From assembly GCA_023614405.1 (NCBI GenBank), contig CM042696.1:333923211-333987210 (forward strand): a stretch of 64,000 nucleotides of DNA. The letters run 5' to 3'. The position numbers and the translations under genes were made by a program. The DNA comes from Avena insularis. Lineage: Eukaryota; Streptophyta; Magnoliopsida; Poales; Poaceae. Below the pieces are notes generated by a model. The model searched no databases and was not told the origin of the DNA. It was given only the letters and a program-made list of their open reading frames with translations. This document shows, piece after piece, positions 35,001 through 47,494 of this stretch. The stretch's first letter is position 1. Every line of letters starts with the position of its first letter.

Positions 35001-38000
35001 CACACATGCTATGAATCTAGTGCTAGTTTTAGTATAAGAACACACATGCAATGACTCTAGTGGGTCCACATGTGGTTTGTGAAAAGAACACACATGCAAT
35101 TACCACTCTTTGATCCATAAGTTGTTTGTGGAAAAGAACACACATGTAATGAGTCTAGTGGATCCATGTGTGGTCTGTGGAAAAGAACACACATGCAATG
35201 ACTCTAGTGCTGGTATATGGTTTTAGTATACGAACAAACATGCAATTACTTAAATGGATCCATATGTGGTTTGTGGAAAGAACACACATGCAATGACTCT
35301 GGTTGATCCATCTGTGGTTTGTGGAAAGAACACACATGCAATGACCACTGGTGGATCCATGTGTGGTTTGTGGAAAAGAACACACATGCAATGACCACTG
35401 GTTGATCCATGTGTGGTTTGTGGAAAGAACACACATGCAATGACAGTGGTGGATCCATGTGTGGTTTGTGAAAAGAACACACGCAATGACTCTAGTGTTG
35501 GTTTTAGTATAAGAACACACATGCAATGACTCTAGTGGTTGATCCATGTGGTTTGTGGAAAGAACACACATGCAATGACTCTAGTGGTTGATCCATGTGT
35601 GGCTTGTGGAAATAACACACATGAAATGACTCTAGTGGTTGATCCATGTGTGGTTTGTGGAAATAACACACATGCAATAACTCTAGTGGTTGATCCATGT
35701 GTGGCTTGTGGAAATAACACACATGCAATGACTCTAGTGGTTGATCCATGTGTGGTTTGTGGAAATAACACACATGCAATGACTGTAATGGATCCATAAG
35801 TGGTTTACGGGAAAGAACACACATGCAATGACCACTGGTTGATCCATATGTGGTTTGTGGAAAGAACACACATGCAATGACCACTTGTTGATCCATGTGT
35901 GGTTTGTGGAAAGAAAACACATGCAATGACAGTGGTGGATCCATGTGTGGTTTGTGGAAAGAACACACATGCAATGACTCTAGTGCTAGTTTTAGTATAA
36001 GAACACACATGCGATGACTCTAGTGTGTCCACATGTCGTTTGTGAAAATAACACACATGCAATGACCACTGGTTGATCCATAATTTGTTTCTAGAAAAGA
36101 ACACACATGCAATGAGTCTAGTGGATCCATGTGTGGTTTGTGAAAAGAACACACATGCAATGACCACTGGTTGATCCATAAGTTGTTTGTGGAAAGAACA
36201 CACATGCAATGACCACTTGTTGATCCATGTGTAGTTTGTGGAAAGAACACACATGCAATAACAGTGGTGGATCCATATGTGGCTTGTAGATAGAACACAC
36301 ATGCAATGACTCTAGTGCTAGTTTTAGTATAGGAACACACATGCAATGACTCTAGTGGGTCCACATGTGGTTTGTGAAAATAACACAGATGCAATGACCA
36401 CTGGTTGATCCATAAGTTATTTGTGGAAAAGAACACACATGCAATGACTCTAGTGCAGGTTTGTGGTTTTAGTATAAGAACAAACATGCAATTACTCAAA
36501 TGGATCCATATGTGGTTTGTGGAAAGAACACACATGCAATGACTCTGGTTGATCCATATGTGGTTTGTGGAAAGAACACACATGCAATGACCATTGGTGG
36601 ATCCATGTGTGGTTTGTGGAAACACATGCACACACATGCAAACACACTGATGACCACTGGTTGATCCATGTGTTGTTTGTGGAAAGAACACACATGCAAT
36701 GACAGTGGTGGATCCATGTGTGGTTTGTGAAAAGAACACACATGCAATGACTCTAGTGTTGGTTTTAGTATAAGAACTCACATGGAATGACTCTAGTGGT
36801 TGATCCATGTGTGGTTTGTGGAAATAACACACATGCAATGACTCTAGTGGTTGATCCATGTGTGGTTTGTGGAAATAACACACATGCAATGACTCTAGTC
36901 GTTGATCCATGTGTGGTTTGTGGAAATAACACACATGCAATGACTCTAGTGGTTGATCCATGTGTGGTTTGTGTAAATAACACACATGCAATGACTCTAG
37001 TGGTTGATCCATGTGTGGTTTGTGGAAATAACACACATGCAATGACTGTAATGGATCCATAAGTGGTTTATGGAATGAACACACATGCAATGACCACTGG
37101 TTGATCCATATGTGGTTTGTGGAAAGAACACACATGCAATGACCACTTGTTGATCCATGTGTGGTTTGTGGAAAGAACACACATGCAATGACAGTGGTGG
37201 ATCCATGTGTGGTTTGTGGATAGAACACACATGCTATGAATCTAGTGCTAGTTTTAGTATAAGAACACACATGCAATGACTCTAGTGGGTCCACATGTGG
37301 TTTGTGAAAAGAACACACATGCAATTACCACTCTTTGATCCATAAGTTGTTTGTGGAAAAGAACACACATGTAATGAGTCTAGTGGATCCATGTGTGGTC
37401 TGGAAAGAACACACATGCAATGACTCTAGTGCTGGTATATGGTTTTAGTATACGAACAAACATGCAATTACTTAAATGGATCCATATGTGGTTTGTGGAA
37501 AGAACACACATGCAATGACTCTGGTTGATCCATCTGTGGTTTGTGGAAAGAACACACATGCAATGACCACTGGTGGATCCATGTGTGGTTTGTGGAAAAG
37601 AACACACATGCAATGACCACTGGTTGATCCATGTGTGGTTTGTGGAAAGAACACACATGCAATGACAGTGGTGGATCCATGTGTGGTTTGTGAAAATAAC
37701 ACACGTGCAATGACTCTAGTGTTGGTTTTAGTATAAGAACACACATGCAATGACTCTAGTGGTTGATCCATGTGTGGTTTGTGGAAAGAACACACATGCA
37801 ATGACTCTAGTGGTTGATCCATGTGTGGCTTGTGGAAATAACACACATGAAATGACTCTAGTGGTTGATCCATGTGTGGTTTGTGGAAATAACACACATG
37901 CAATGACTGTAATGGATCCATAAGTGGTTTACGGGAAAGAACACACATGCAATGACCACTGGTTGATCCATATGTGGTTTGTGGAAAGAACACACATGCA

Positions 38001-38200
38001 ATGACCACTTGTTGATCCATGTGTGGTTTGTGGAAAGAAAACACATGCAATGACAGTGGTGGATCCATGTGTGGTTTGTGGAAAGAACACACATGCAATG
38101 ACTCTAGTGCTAGTTTTAGTATAAGAACACACATGCGATGACTCTAGTGTGTCCACATGTCGTTTGTGAAAATAACACACATGCAATGACCACTGGTTGA
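32069..38200. repeat. 2.2-kb segment repeated three times
   Basis: Blocks starting near 32069, 34278 and 36492 (the last partial) each contain a HOR of about 0.97 kb followed by one of about 1.25 kb, with offsets of 2209-2227 bp. They share a J variant (ctggtatatgg then tatacgaac), a K variant (tacttaaatgg) and A monomers with catgaaatgac. The longer HOR contains an H monomer followed directly by a D monomer (near 33985 and 36205), a phase jump inherited by two copies. The third copy is shortened: its A run holds three monomers, not five, and it diverges after about 38200. Confidence 0.85.
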
Positions 38201-40308
38201 TCCATAAGTTGTTTCTAGAAAAGAACACACATGCAATGAGTCTAGTGGATCCATGTGTGGTTTGTGAAAAGAACACACATGCAATGACCACTGGTTGATC
38301 CATAAGTTGTTTGTGGCAAAGAACACACATGCAATGACAGTGGTGGATCCATGTGTGGTTTGTGGAAAAGAACACAAATGCAATGTCCACTGGTGGATCC
38401 ATGTGTGCTTTGTGGAAAATAACACACATGAAATGACCACTGGTTATCCATGTGTGGTTTGTGGAAAGAACACACATGCAACGACAGTGGTGGATCCATG
38501 TGTGGTTTGTGAAAAGAACACACATGCAATGACTCTAGTGTTGGTTTTAGTATAAGAACACACATGCAATGACTCTAGTGGTTGATCCATGTGTGGTTTG
38601 TGGAAATAACACACATGCAATGACTCTAGTGGTTGATCCATGTGTGGTTTGTGGAAATAACACACATGCAATGACTCTAGTGGTTGATCCATGTGTGGTT
38701 GGTGGAAATAACACACATGCAATGATTCTAGTGGTTGATCCATGTGTGGTTTGTGGAAATAACACACATGCAATGACTGTAATGGATACATAAGTGGTTT
38801 ATGGAAAAGAACACACATGCAATGACCACTGGTTGATCCATATGTGGTTTGTGGAAAGAACACACATGCAATGACCACTTGTTGATTCATGTGTGGTTTG
38901 TGGAAAGAACACACATGCAATGACAGTGGTGGATCCATGTGTGGTTTGTGGATAGAACACACATGCAATGACTCTAGTGCTAATTTTAGTATAAGAACAC
39001 ACATGCAATGACTCTAGTGCTAGTTTTAGTATAAGAACACACATGCAATGACCACTTGTTGATCCATAAGTTGTTTGTGGAAAAGACCACACATGCAATG
39101 AGTCTAGTGGATCCATGGTGGATTGTGGAAAAGAACACACATGTAATGACTCTAGTGCTGGTTTGTGGTTTTCGTATAAGAACAAACATGCAATTACTCA
39201 AATGAATCCATATGTGGTTTGTGGAAAGAACACACATGCAATGACTCTGGTTGATCCATATGTGGTTTGTGGAAAGAACACACATGCAATGACCACTGGT
39301 GGGTCCTTGTGTGGTTTGTGGAAAAGAACACACATGCAATGACCACTGGTTGATCCATGTGTGGTTTGTGGAAAGAACACACAGGCAATGACAGTGGTGG
39401 ATCCATGTGTGGTTTGTGAAAAAGAACACACATGCAATGACTCTAGTATTGGTTTTAGTATAAGAACACACATGCAGTGACTCTAGTGTTGGTTTTAGTA
39501 TAAGAACACACATGCAATGACTCTAGTGGTTGATCCATGTGTGGTTTGTGGAAATAACACACATGCAATGACTCTAGTTGTTGATACATGTGTGGTTTGT
39601 GGAAATAACACACATGCAATGACTCTAGTGGTTGATCCATGTGTGGTTTGTCGAAATAACAGACATGCAATGACTCTAGTGGTTGATCCAGGTGTGGTTT
39701 GTGGAAATAACACACATGCAATGACTCTAGTGGTTGATCCACGTGTGGTTTGTGGAAATAACACACATGCAATGACTATAATGGATCCACAAGTTGTTTA
39801 TGGAAAAGAACACACATGCAATGACCACTGGTTGATCCATATGTGGTTTGTGGAAAGAACACACATGCAATGACTCTAGTGGTTGATCCATGTGTGGTTT
39901 GTGGAAAGAACACACATGCAATGACTCTAGTGCTAGTTTTAGTATAAGAACACACATGCGATGACTCTAGTGCGTCGACATGTGGTTTGTGAAAAGAACA
40001 CACATGCAATGACCACTGGTTGATCCATAAGTTGTTTATGGAAAAGAACACACATGCAATGAGTCGAGTGGATCCATGTGTGGTTTGTGGAAAAGAACAC
40101 ACATGCAATGACTCTAGTGCTGGTTTGTGGTTTTAGTATAAGAACAAACATGAAATTACTCAGATGGATCCATATGTGGTTTGTGGAAAGAACACACATG
40201 CAATGACTCTGGTTGATCCATATGTGGTTTGAGGAAAGAACACACATGCAATGAGTCTAGTGGATCCATGTGTGGTTTGTGGAAAAAAGAACACACATGC
40301 AATGACCA

Positions 40309-42094
40309 CTAGTTGATCCATAAGTTGTTTGTGGCAAAGAACACACATGCAATGAGTCTAGTGGATCCATGTGTGGTTTGTGGAAAAAAGAACACACGTG
40401 CAATGACTCTAGTGCTGGTTTGTGGTTTTAGTATAAGAACAAACATGGAATTACTCAAATGGATCCATATGTGGTTTATGGAAAGAACACACATGCAATG
40501 ACTCTGGTTGATCCATATGTGGTTTGTGGAAAGAACACACATCCAATGACCACTGGTGGATCCATGTGTGGTTTGTGGAAAAGAACACATGTGCAATGAC
40601 CACTGGTTGATCCATGTGTGGTTCGTGGAAAGAACACACATGCAATGACAGTGGTGGATCCATGTTTGCTTTGTGAAAAGAACACACATGCAATGACTCT
40701 AGTGTTGGTTTTAGTATAAGAACACACACGCAATGGCTATAGAGGTTGATCCATGTGTGGTTTGTGGAAATAACACACATGTAATGACTCTAGTGGTTGA
40801 TCCATGTGTGGTTTTAGTATAAGAACACACATGCAATGACTCTAGTGGTTGATCCATGTGTGGTTTGTGGAAATAACACACATGCAATGACTCTAGTGGT
40901 TGATCCATGTGTGGTTTGTGGAAATAACACACCTGCAATGACTCTAGTGGTTGATCCATATGTGGTTTGTGGAAATAACACACATGCAATGACTCTGGTT
41001 GATCCATATGTGGTTTGAGGAAAGAACACACATGCAATGTCCCTGGTGGATCCATGTGTGGTTTGTGGAAAAGAACACACATGCAATGACCACTGGTTGA
41101 TCCATGTGTGGTTTGTGTAAAGAACACACATGCAATGACAGTGGTGGATCCATGTGTGGTTTGTGAAAAGAATACACATGCAATGACTCTAGTGTTGGTT
41201 TTAGTATAAGAACACACATGCAATGACTCTAGTGGTTGATCCATGTGTGGTTTGTGGAAATAACACACATGCAATGACTCTAGTGGTTGATCCATGTGTG
41301 GTTTGTGTAAATAACACACATGCAATGACTGTAATGGATCCATAAGTTGTTTATGGAAAAGAACACACATGCAATGACCACTGGTTGATCCATATGTGGT
41401 TTGTGGAAAGAACACATATGCAATGACCACTTGTTGATGCATGTGTGGTTTGTGGAAAGAACACACATGCAATGACTCTAGTGCTAGTTTTAGTATAAGA
41501 ACACACATTCCATGACTCTAGTGGGTCCATATGTGGATTGTGAAAAGAACACACAATGACCACTAGTTGATCCATAAGTTGTTTGTGGCAAAGAACACAC
41601 ATGCAATGAGTCTAGTGGATCCATGTGTGGTTTGTGGAAAAAAGAACACACGTGCAATGACTCTAGTGCTGGTTTGTGGTTTTAGTATAAGAACAAACAT
41701 GGAATTACTCAAATGGATCCATATGTGGTTTATGGAAAGAACACACATGCAATGACTCTGGTTGATCCATATGTGGTTTGTGGAAAGAACACACATCCAA
41801 TGACCACTGGTGGATCCATGTGTGGTTTGTGGAAAAGAACACATGTGCAATGACCACTGGTTGATCCATGTGTGGTTCGTGGAAAGAACACACATGCAAT
41901 GACAGTGGTGGATCCATGTTTGCTTTGTGAAAAGAACACACATGCAATGACTCTAGTGTTGGTTTTAGTATAAGAACACACACGCAATGGCTCTAGAGGT
42001 TGATCCATGTGTGGTTTGTGGAAATAACACACATGTAATGACTCTAGTGGTTGATCCATGTGTGGTTTTAGTATAAGAACACACATGCAATGAC
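40309..42094. repeat. 1.25-kb-spaced satellite duplication
   Basis: 40309-40840 recurs at 41563-42094 with an offset of 1254 bp and almost no visible difference (for example ctatagagg against ctctagagg). It includes the unusual aaaaaagaacacacgtgc and catggaattactc variants and the A/P hybrid monomer. Confidence 0.85.
40786..40837. repeat. A/P hybrid monomer (52 bp), super-repeat marker
   Basis: The left half is class A (gttgatccatgtgtgg) and the right half is class P (ttttagtataagaac). The same hybrid occurs at 42040, 45352, 51329, 56485 and 61013, once per super-repeat in the right array (twice around 40-42 kb because of the local duplication). I did not find it in the left array. It probably arose once by unequal exchange and spread by amplification. 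Confidence 0.85.
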
Positions 42095-45000
42095 TCTAGT
42101 GGTTGATACATGTGTGGTTTGTGGAAATAACACACATGCAATGACTCTAGTGGTTGATCCATGTGTGGTTTGTGGAAATAACACACATGCAATGACTCTA
42201 GTGGTTGATCCATATGTGGTTTGTGGAAATAACACACATGCAATGAGTCTAGTGGTTGATCCATATGTGGTTTGTGGAAATAACACACATGCAATGACTA
42301 TAATGGATCCATAAGTGGTTTATGGAAAAGAACACACATGCAATGACCAATGGTTGATCCATATGTGGTTTGTGGAAAGAACACACATGCAATGACTCTA
42401 GTGGTTGATCCATGTGTGGTTTGCGGAAAGAAGACACATGTAATGCCTCTAGTGCTAGTTTTAGTATAAGAACACACATGCGATGACTCTAGTGGGTCCA
42501 CATGTGGTTTGTGAAAAGAACACACATGCAATAACCACTGGTTGATCCATAAGTAGTTTGTGGAAAAGAACACACATGCAATGAGTCTAGTGGATCCATG
42601 TGTGGTTTGTGGAAAAGAACACACATGCAATGTCTCTAGTGTTGGTTTGTAGTTTTAGTATAAGAACAAACATGCAATTACTCAAATGGATCCATATGTG
42701 GTTTGTGGAAAGAACACACATGCAATGACTCTGGTTGATCCATATGTGGTTTGTGGAAAGAACACACATGCAATGTCCACTGGTGGATCCATGTGTGGTT
42801 TGTGGAAAAGAACACACATGCAATGACCACTGGTTGATCCATGTGTGGTTTGTGGAAATAACACACATTCAACGACAGTGGTGGATCCATGTGTGGTTTG
42901 TGAAAAGAACACACATGCAATGACTCGAGTGTTGGTTTTAGTATAAGAACACACATGCAATGACTCTAGTGGTTGATCCATGTGTGGTTTGTGGAAATAA
43001 CACACATATAATGACTCTAGTGGTTGATCCATGTGTGGTTTGTGGAAATAACACACATGCAATGACTCTAGTGGTTGATCCATGTGTGGTTTGTGGAAAT
43101 AACACACATGCAATGACTGTAATGGATACATAAGTGGTTTATGGAAAAGAACACACATGCAATGACCACTGGTTGATCCATATGTGGTTTGTGGAAAGAA
43201 CACACATGCAATGACCACTTGTTGATCCATTTGTGGTTTGTGGAAAGAACACACATGCAATGATAGTGGTGGATCCATGTGTGGTTTGTGGATAGAACAC
43301 ACATGCAATGACTATAGTGCTAGTTTTAGTATAAGAACACACATGCAACGATTCTAGTGGGTCGACATGTGGTTTGTGAAAAGAACACACATGCAATGAC
43401 CACTTGTTGATCCATAAGTTGTTTGTGGAAAAGACCACACATGCAATGAGTCAAGTGGATCCATGGTGGATTGTGGAAAAGAACACACATGTAATGACTC
43501 TAGTGCTGGTTTGTGGTTTTCGTATAAGAACAAACATGCAATTACTCAAATGAATCCATATGTGGTTTGTGGAAAGAACACACATGCAATGACTCTGGTT
43601 GATCCATGTGTGGTTTGTGGAAAGAACACACATGCAATGACCACTGGTGGGTCCTTGTGTGGTTTGTTGAAAAGAACACACATGCAATGACCACTGGTTG
43701 ATCCATGTGTGGTTTGTGGAAAGAACACACAGGCAATGACAGTGGTGGATCCATGTGTGGTTTGTGAAAAAGAACACACATGCAATGACTCTAGTATTGG
43801 TTTTAGTATAAGAACACACATGCAGTGACTCTAGTGGTTGATCCATGTGTGGTTTATGGAAATATGATATGACTATAAATGATCCCACAAGTGTTTTATG
43901 GAAAGAACACACATGCAATGACCACTGGTTGATCCATATGTGGTTTGTGGAAAGAACACACATGCAATGACTCTAGTGGTTGATCCATGTGTGGTTTGTG
44001 GAAAGAACACACATGCAATGACTCTAGTGCTAGTTTTAGTATAAGAACACACATGCGATGACTCTAGTGTGTCGACATGTGGTTTGTGAAAAGAACACAC
44101 ATGCAATGACCACTGGTTGATCCATAAGTTGTTTATGGAAAAGAACACACATGCAATGAGTCGAGTGGATCCATGTGTGGTTTGTGGAAAAGAACACACA
44201 TGCAATGACTCTAGTGCTGGTTTGTGGTTTTAGTATAAGAACAAACATGAAATTACTCAGATGGATCCATATGTGGTTTGTGGAAAGAACACACATGCAA
44301 TGACTCTGGTTGATCCATATGTGGTTTGAGGAAAGAACACACATGCAATGTCCCTGGTGGATCCATGTGTGGTTTGTGGAAAAGAACACACATGCAATGA
44401 CCACTGGTTGATCCATGTGTGGTTTGTGTAAAGAACACACATGCAATGACAGTGGTGGATCCATGTGTGGTTTGTGAAAAGGACACACATGCAATGACTC
44501 TAGTGTTGGTTTTAGTATAAGAACACACATGCAATGACTCTAGTGATTGATCCATGTGTGGTTTGTGGAAATAACAAACATGCAATGACTCTAGTGGTTG
44601 ATCCATGTGTGGTTTGTGTAAATAACACACATGCAATGACTGTAATGGATCCATAAGTGGTTTATGGAAAAGAACACACATGCAATGACCACTGGTTGAT
44701 CCATATGTGGTTTGTGGAAAGAACACAGATGCAATGACCACTTGTTGATGCATGTGTGGTTTGTGGAAAGAACACACATGCAATGACTCTAGTGCTAGTT
44801 TTAGTATAAGAACACACATTCCATGACTCTAGTGGGTCCATATGTGGATTGTGAAAAGAACACACATGCAATGACCACTGGTTGATCCATAAGTTGTTTG
44901 TGGCAAAGAACAGACATGCAATGAGTCTAGTGGATCCATGTGTGGTTTGTGGAAAAAAGAACACACATGCAATGACTCAAATGGATCCATATGTGGAAAA

Positions 45001-46700
45001 AAGAACAAACATGCAATTACTCAAATGGATCCATATGTGGTTTATGGAAAGAACACACATGCAATGACTCTGGTTGATCCATATGTGGTTTGTGGAAAGA
45101 ACACACATCCAATGACCACTGGTGGATCCATGTGTGGTTTGTGGAAAAGAACACATGTGCAATGACCACTGGTTGATCCAAGTGTGGTTTGTGGAAAGAA
45201 CACACATGCAATGACAGTGGTGGATCCATGTTTGCTTTGTGAAAAGAACACACATGCAATGACTCTAGTGTTGGTTTTAGTATAAGAACACACACGCAAT
45301 GGCTCTAGAGGTTGATCCTTGTGTGGTTTGTGGAAATAACACACATGTAATGACTCTAGTGGTTGATCAATGTGTGGTTTTAGTATAAGAACACACATGC
45401 AATGACTCTAGTGGTTGATCCATGTGTGGTTTGTGGAAATAACACACATGCAATGACTCTAGTGGTTGATCCATGTGTGGTTTGTGGAAATAACACACAT
45501 GCAATGACTCTAGTGGTTGATCCATGTGTGGTTTGTGGAAATAACACACATGCAATGAGTCTAGTGGTTGATCCATGTGTGGTTTGTGGAAATAACACAC
45601 ATGCAATGACTATAATGGATCCATAAGTGGTTTATGGAAAAGAACACACATGCAATGACCAATGGTTGATCCATATGTGGTTTGTGGAAAGAACACACAT
45701 GCAATGACTCTAGTGGTTGATCCATGTGTGGTTTGCGGAAAGAACACACATGTAATGACTCTAGTGCTAGTTTTAGTATAAGAACACACATGCGATAACT
45801 CTAGTGTGTCCACATGTGGTTTGTGAAAAGAACACACATGCAATAACCACTGGTTGATCCATAAGTAGTTTGTGGAAAAGAACACACATGCAATGAGTCT
45901 AGTGGATCCATGTGTGGTTTGTGGAAAAGAACACACATGCAATGTCTCTAGTGTTGGTTTGTAGTTTTAGTATAAGAACAAACATGCAATTACTCAAATG
46001 GATCCATATGTAGTTTGTGGAAAGAACACACATGCAATGACTCTGGTTGATCCATATGTGGTTTGTGGAAAGAACACACATGCAATGTCCACTAGTGGAT
46101 CCATGTGTGGTTTGTGGAAAAGAACACACATGCAATGACCACTGGTTGATCCATGTGTGGTATTCGGAAATAACACACATTCAACGACAGTGGTGGATCC
46201 ATGTGTGGTTTGTGAAAAGAACACACATGCAATGACTCTAGTGTTGGTTTTAGTATAAGAACACACATGCAATGACTCTAGTGGTTGATCCATGTGTGGT
46301 TTGTGGAAATAACACACATATAATGACTCTAGTGGTTGATCCATGTGTGGTTTGTGGAAATAACACACATGCAATGACTCTAATGGTTGATCCATGTGTG
46401 GTTTGTGGAAATAACACACATGCAATGACTGTAATGGATACATAAGTGGTTTATGGAAAAGAACACACATGCAATGACCACTAGTTGATCCATATGTGGT
46501 TTGTGGAAAGAACACACATGCAATGACCACTTGTTGATCCATTTGTGGTTTGTGGAAAGAACACACATGCAATGATAGTGGTGGATCCATGTGTGGTTTG
46601 TGGATAGAACACACATGCAATGACTATAGTGCTAGTTTTAGTATAAGAACACACATGCAACGACTCTAGTGGGTCCACATGTGGTTTGTGAAAAGAACAC
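42090..46700. repeat. Satellite segment repeated at 3.3-kb spacing
   Basis: 42090 to about 43430 recurs at 45402 to about 46700 (offset 3312 bp), and a further relative lies at 61063 to about 62450. Shared variants include an acacattcaacgac or acacatataatgac monomer, tttgtagttttag in J and a D monomer with ccatttgtgg. They are members of the 4.4-5.8 kb super-repeat family of the right array. Confidence 0.82.
44974..45017. repeat. Hybrid 44-bp monomer replacing class J
   Basis: Where a J monomer is expected there is one starting gactcaaatggatcc, as in K, that ends aaaaaagaacaaacatgc, as in J. It precedes a normal K monomer. It occurs once in the window and is a local recombination or slippage product. 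Confidence 0.8.
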
Positions 46701-47137
46701 ACGTGCAATGACCACTGGTTGATCCATAAGTTGTTTATGGAAAAGAACACACATGCAATGAGTCTAGTCGATCCATGTGTGGTTTGTGGAAAAGAACACA
46801 CATGCAATGTCTCTAGTGCTGGTTTGTGGTTTTAGTATAAGAACAAACATGTAATTACTCAAATGGATCCATATGTGGTTTGTGGAAGAACACACATGCA
46901 ATGACTCTGGTTGATCCATATGTGTTTTGTGGAAAGAACACACATGCAATGTCCACTGGTGGATCCATGTGTGGTTTGTGGAAAAGAACACACATGCAAT
47001 GACCACTTGTTAATCCATGTGTGGTTTGTGGAAAGAACACACATGCAACGACAGTGGTGGATCCATGTGTGGTTTGTGGAAAGAACACACATGCAATGAC
47101 TCTAGTGTTGGTTTTAGTATAAGAACACACATGCAAT

Positions 47138-47494
47138 GACTCTAGTGGTTGATCCATGTGTGGTTTGTGGAAATAACACACATGCAATGACTCTAGTGGT
47201 TGATCCATGTGTGGTTTGTGGAAATAACACACATGCAATGACTGTAGTGGTTGATCCATGTGTGGTTTGTGGAAATAACACACATGCAATGACTGTAGTG
47301 GTTGATCCATGTGTGGTTTGTGTAAATAACACACATGCAATGACTCTAGTGGTTGATCCATGTGTGGTTTGTGGAAATAACACACATGCAATGACTCTAG
47401 TGGTTGATCCATGTGTGGTTTGTGGAAATAACACACATGCAATGACTCTAGTGGTTGATCCATGTGTGGTTTGTGGAAATAACACACATGCAAT
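47138..47494. repeat. Longest regular run of 51-bp class A monomers (7 copies)
   Basis: Seven head-to-tail 51-bp monomers, 357 bp in all, between a P monomer and a B monomer. Elsewhere this run holds two to six copies. A second seven-copy run lies at 52344-52696, shortened by two 2-bp deletions. The 51-bp period equals 17 codons, so on the plus strand each copy reads MTLVVDPCVVCGNNTHA and two minus-strand frames are also open. This is a consequence of the period and carries no evidence of coding. Confidence 0.93.
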
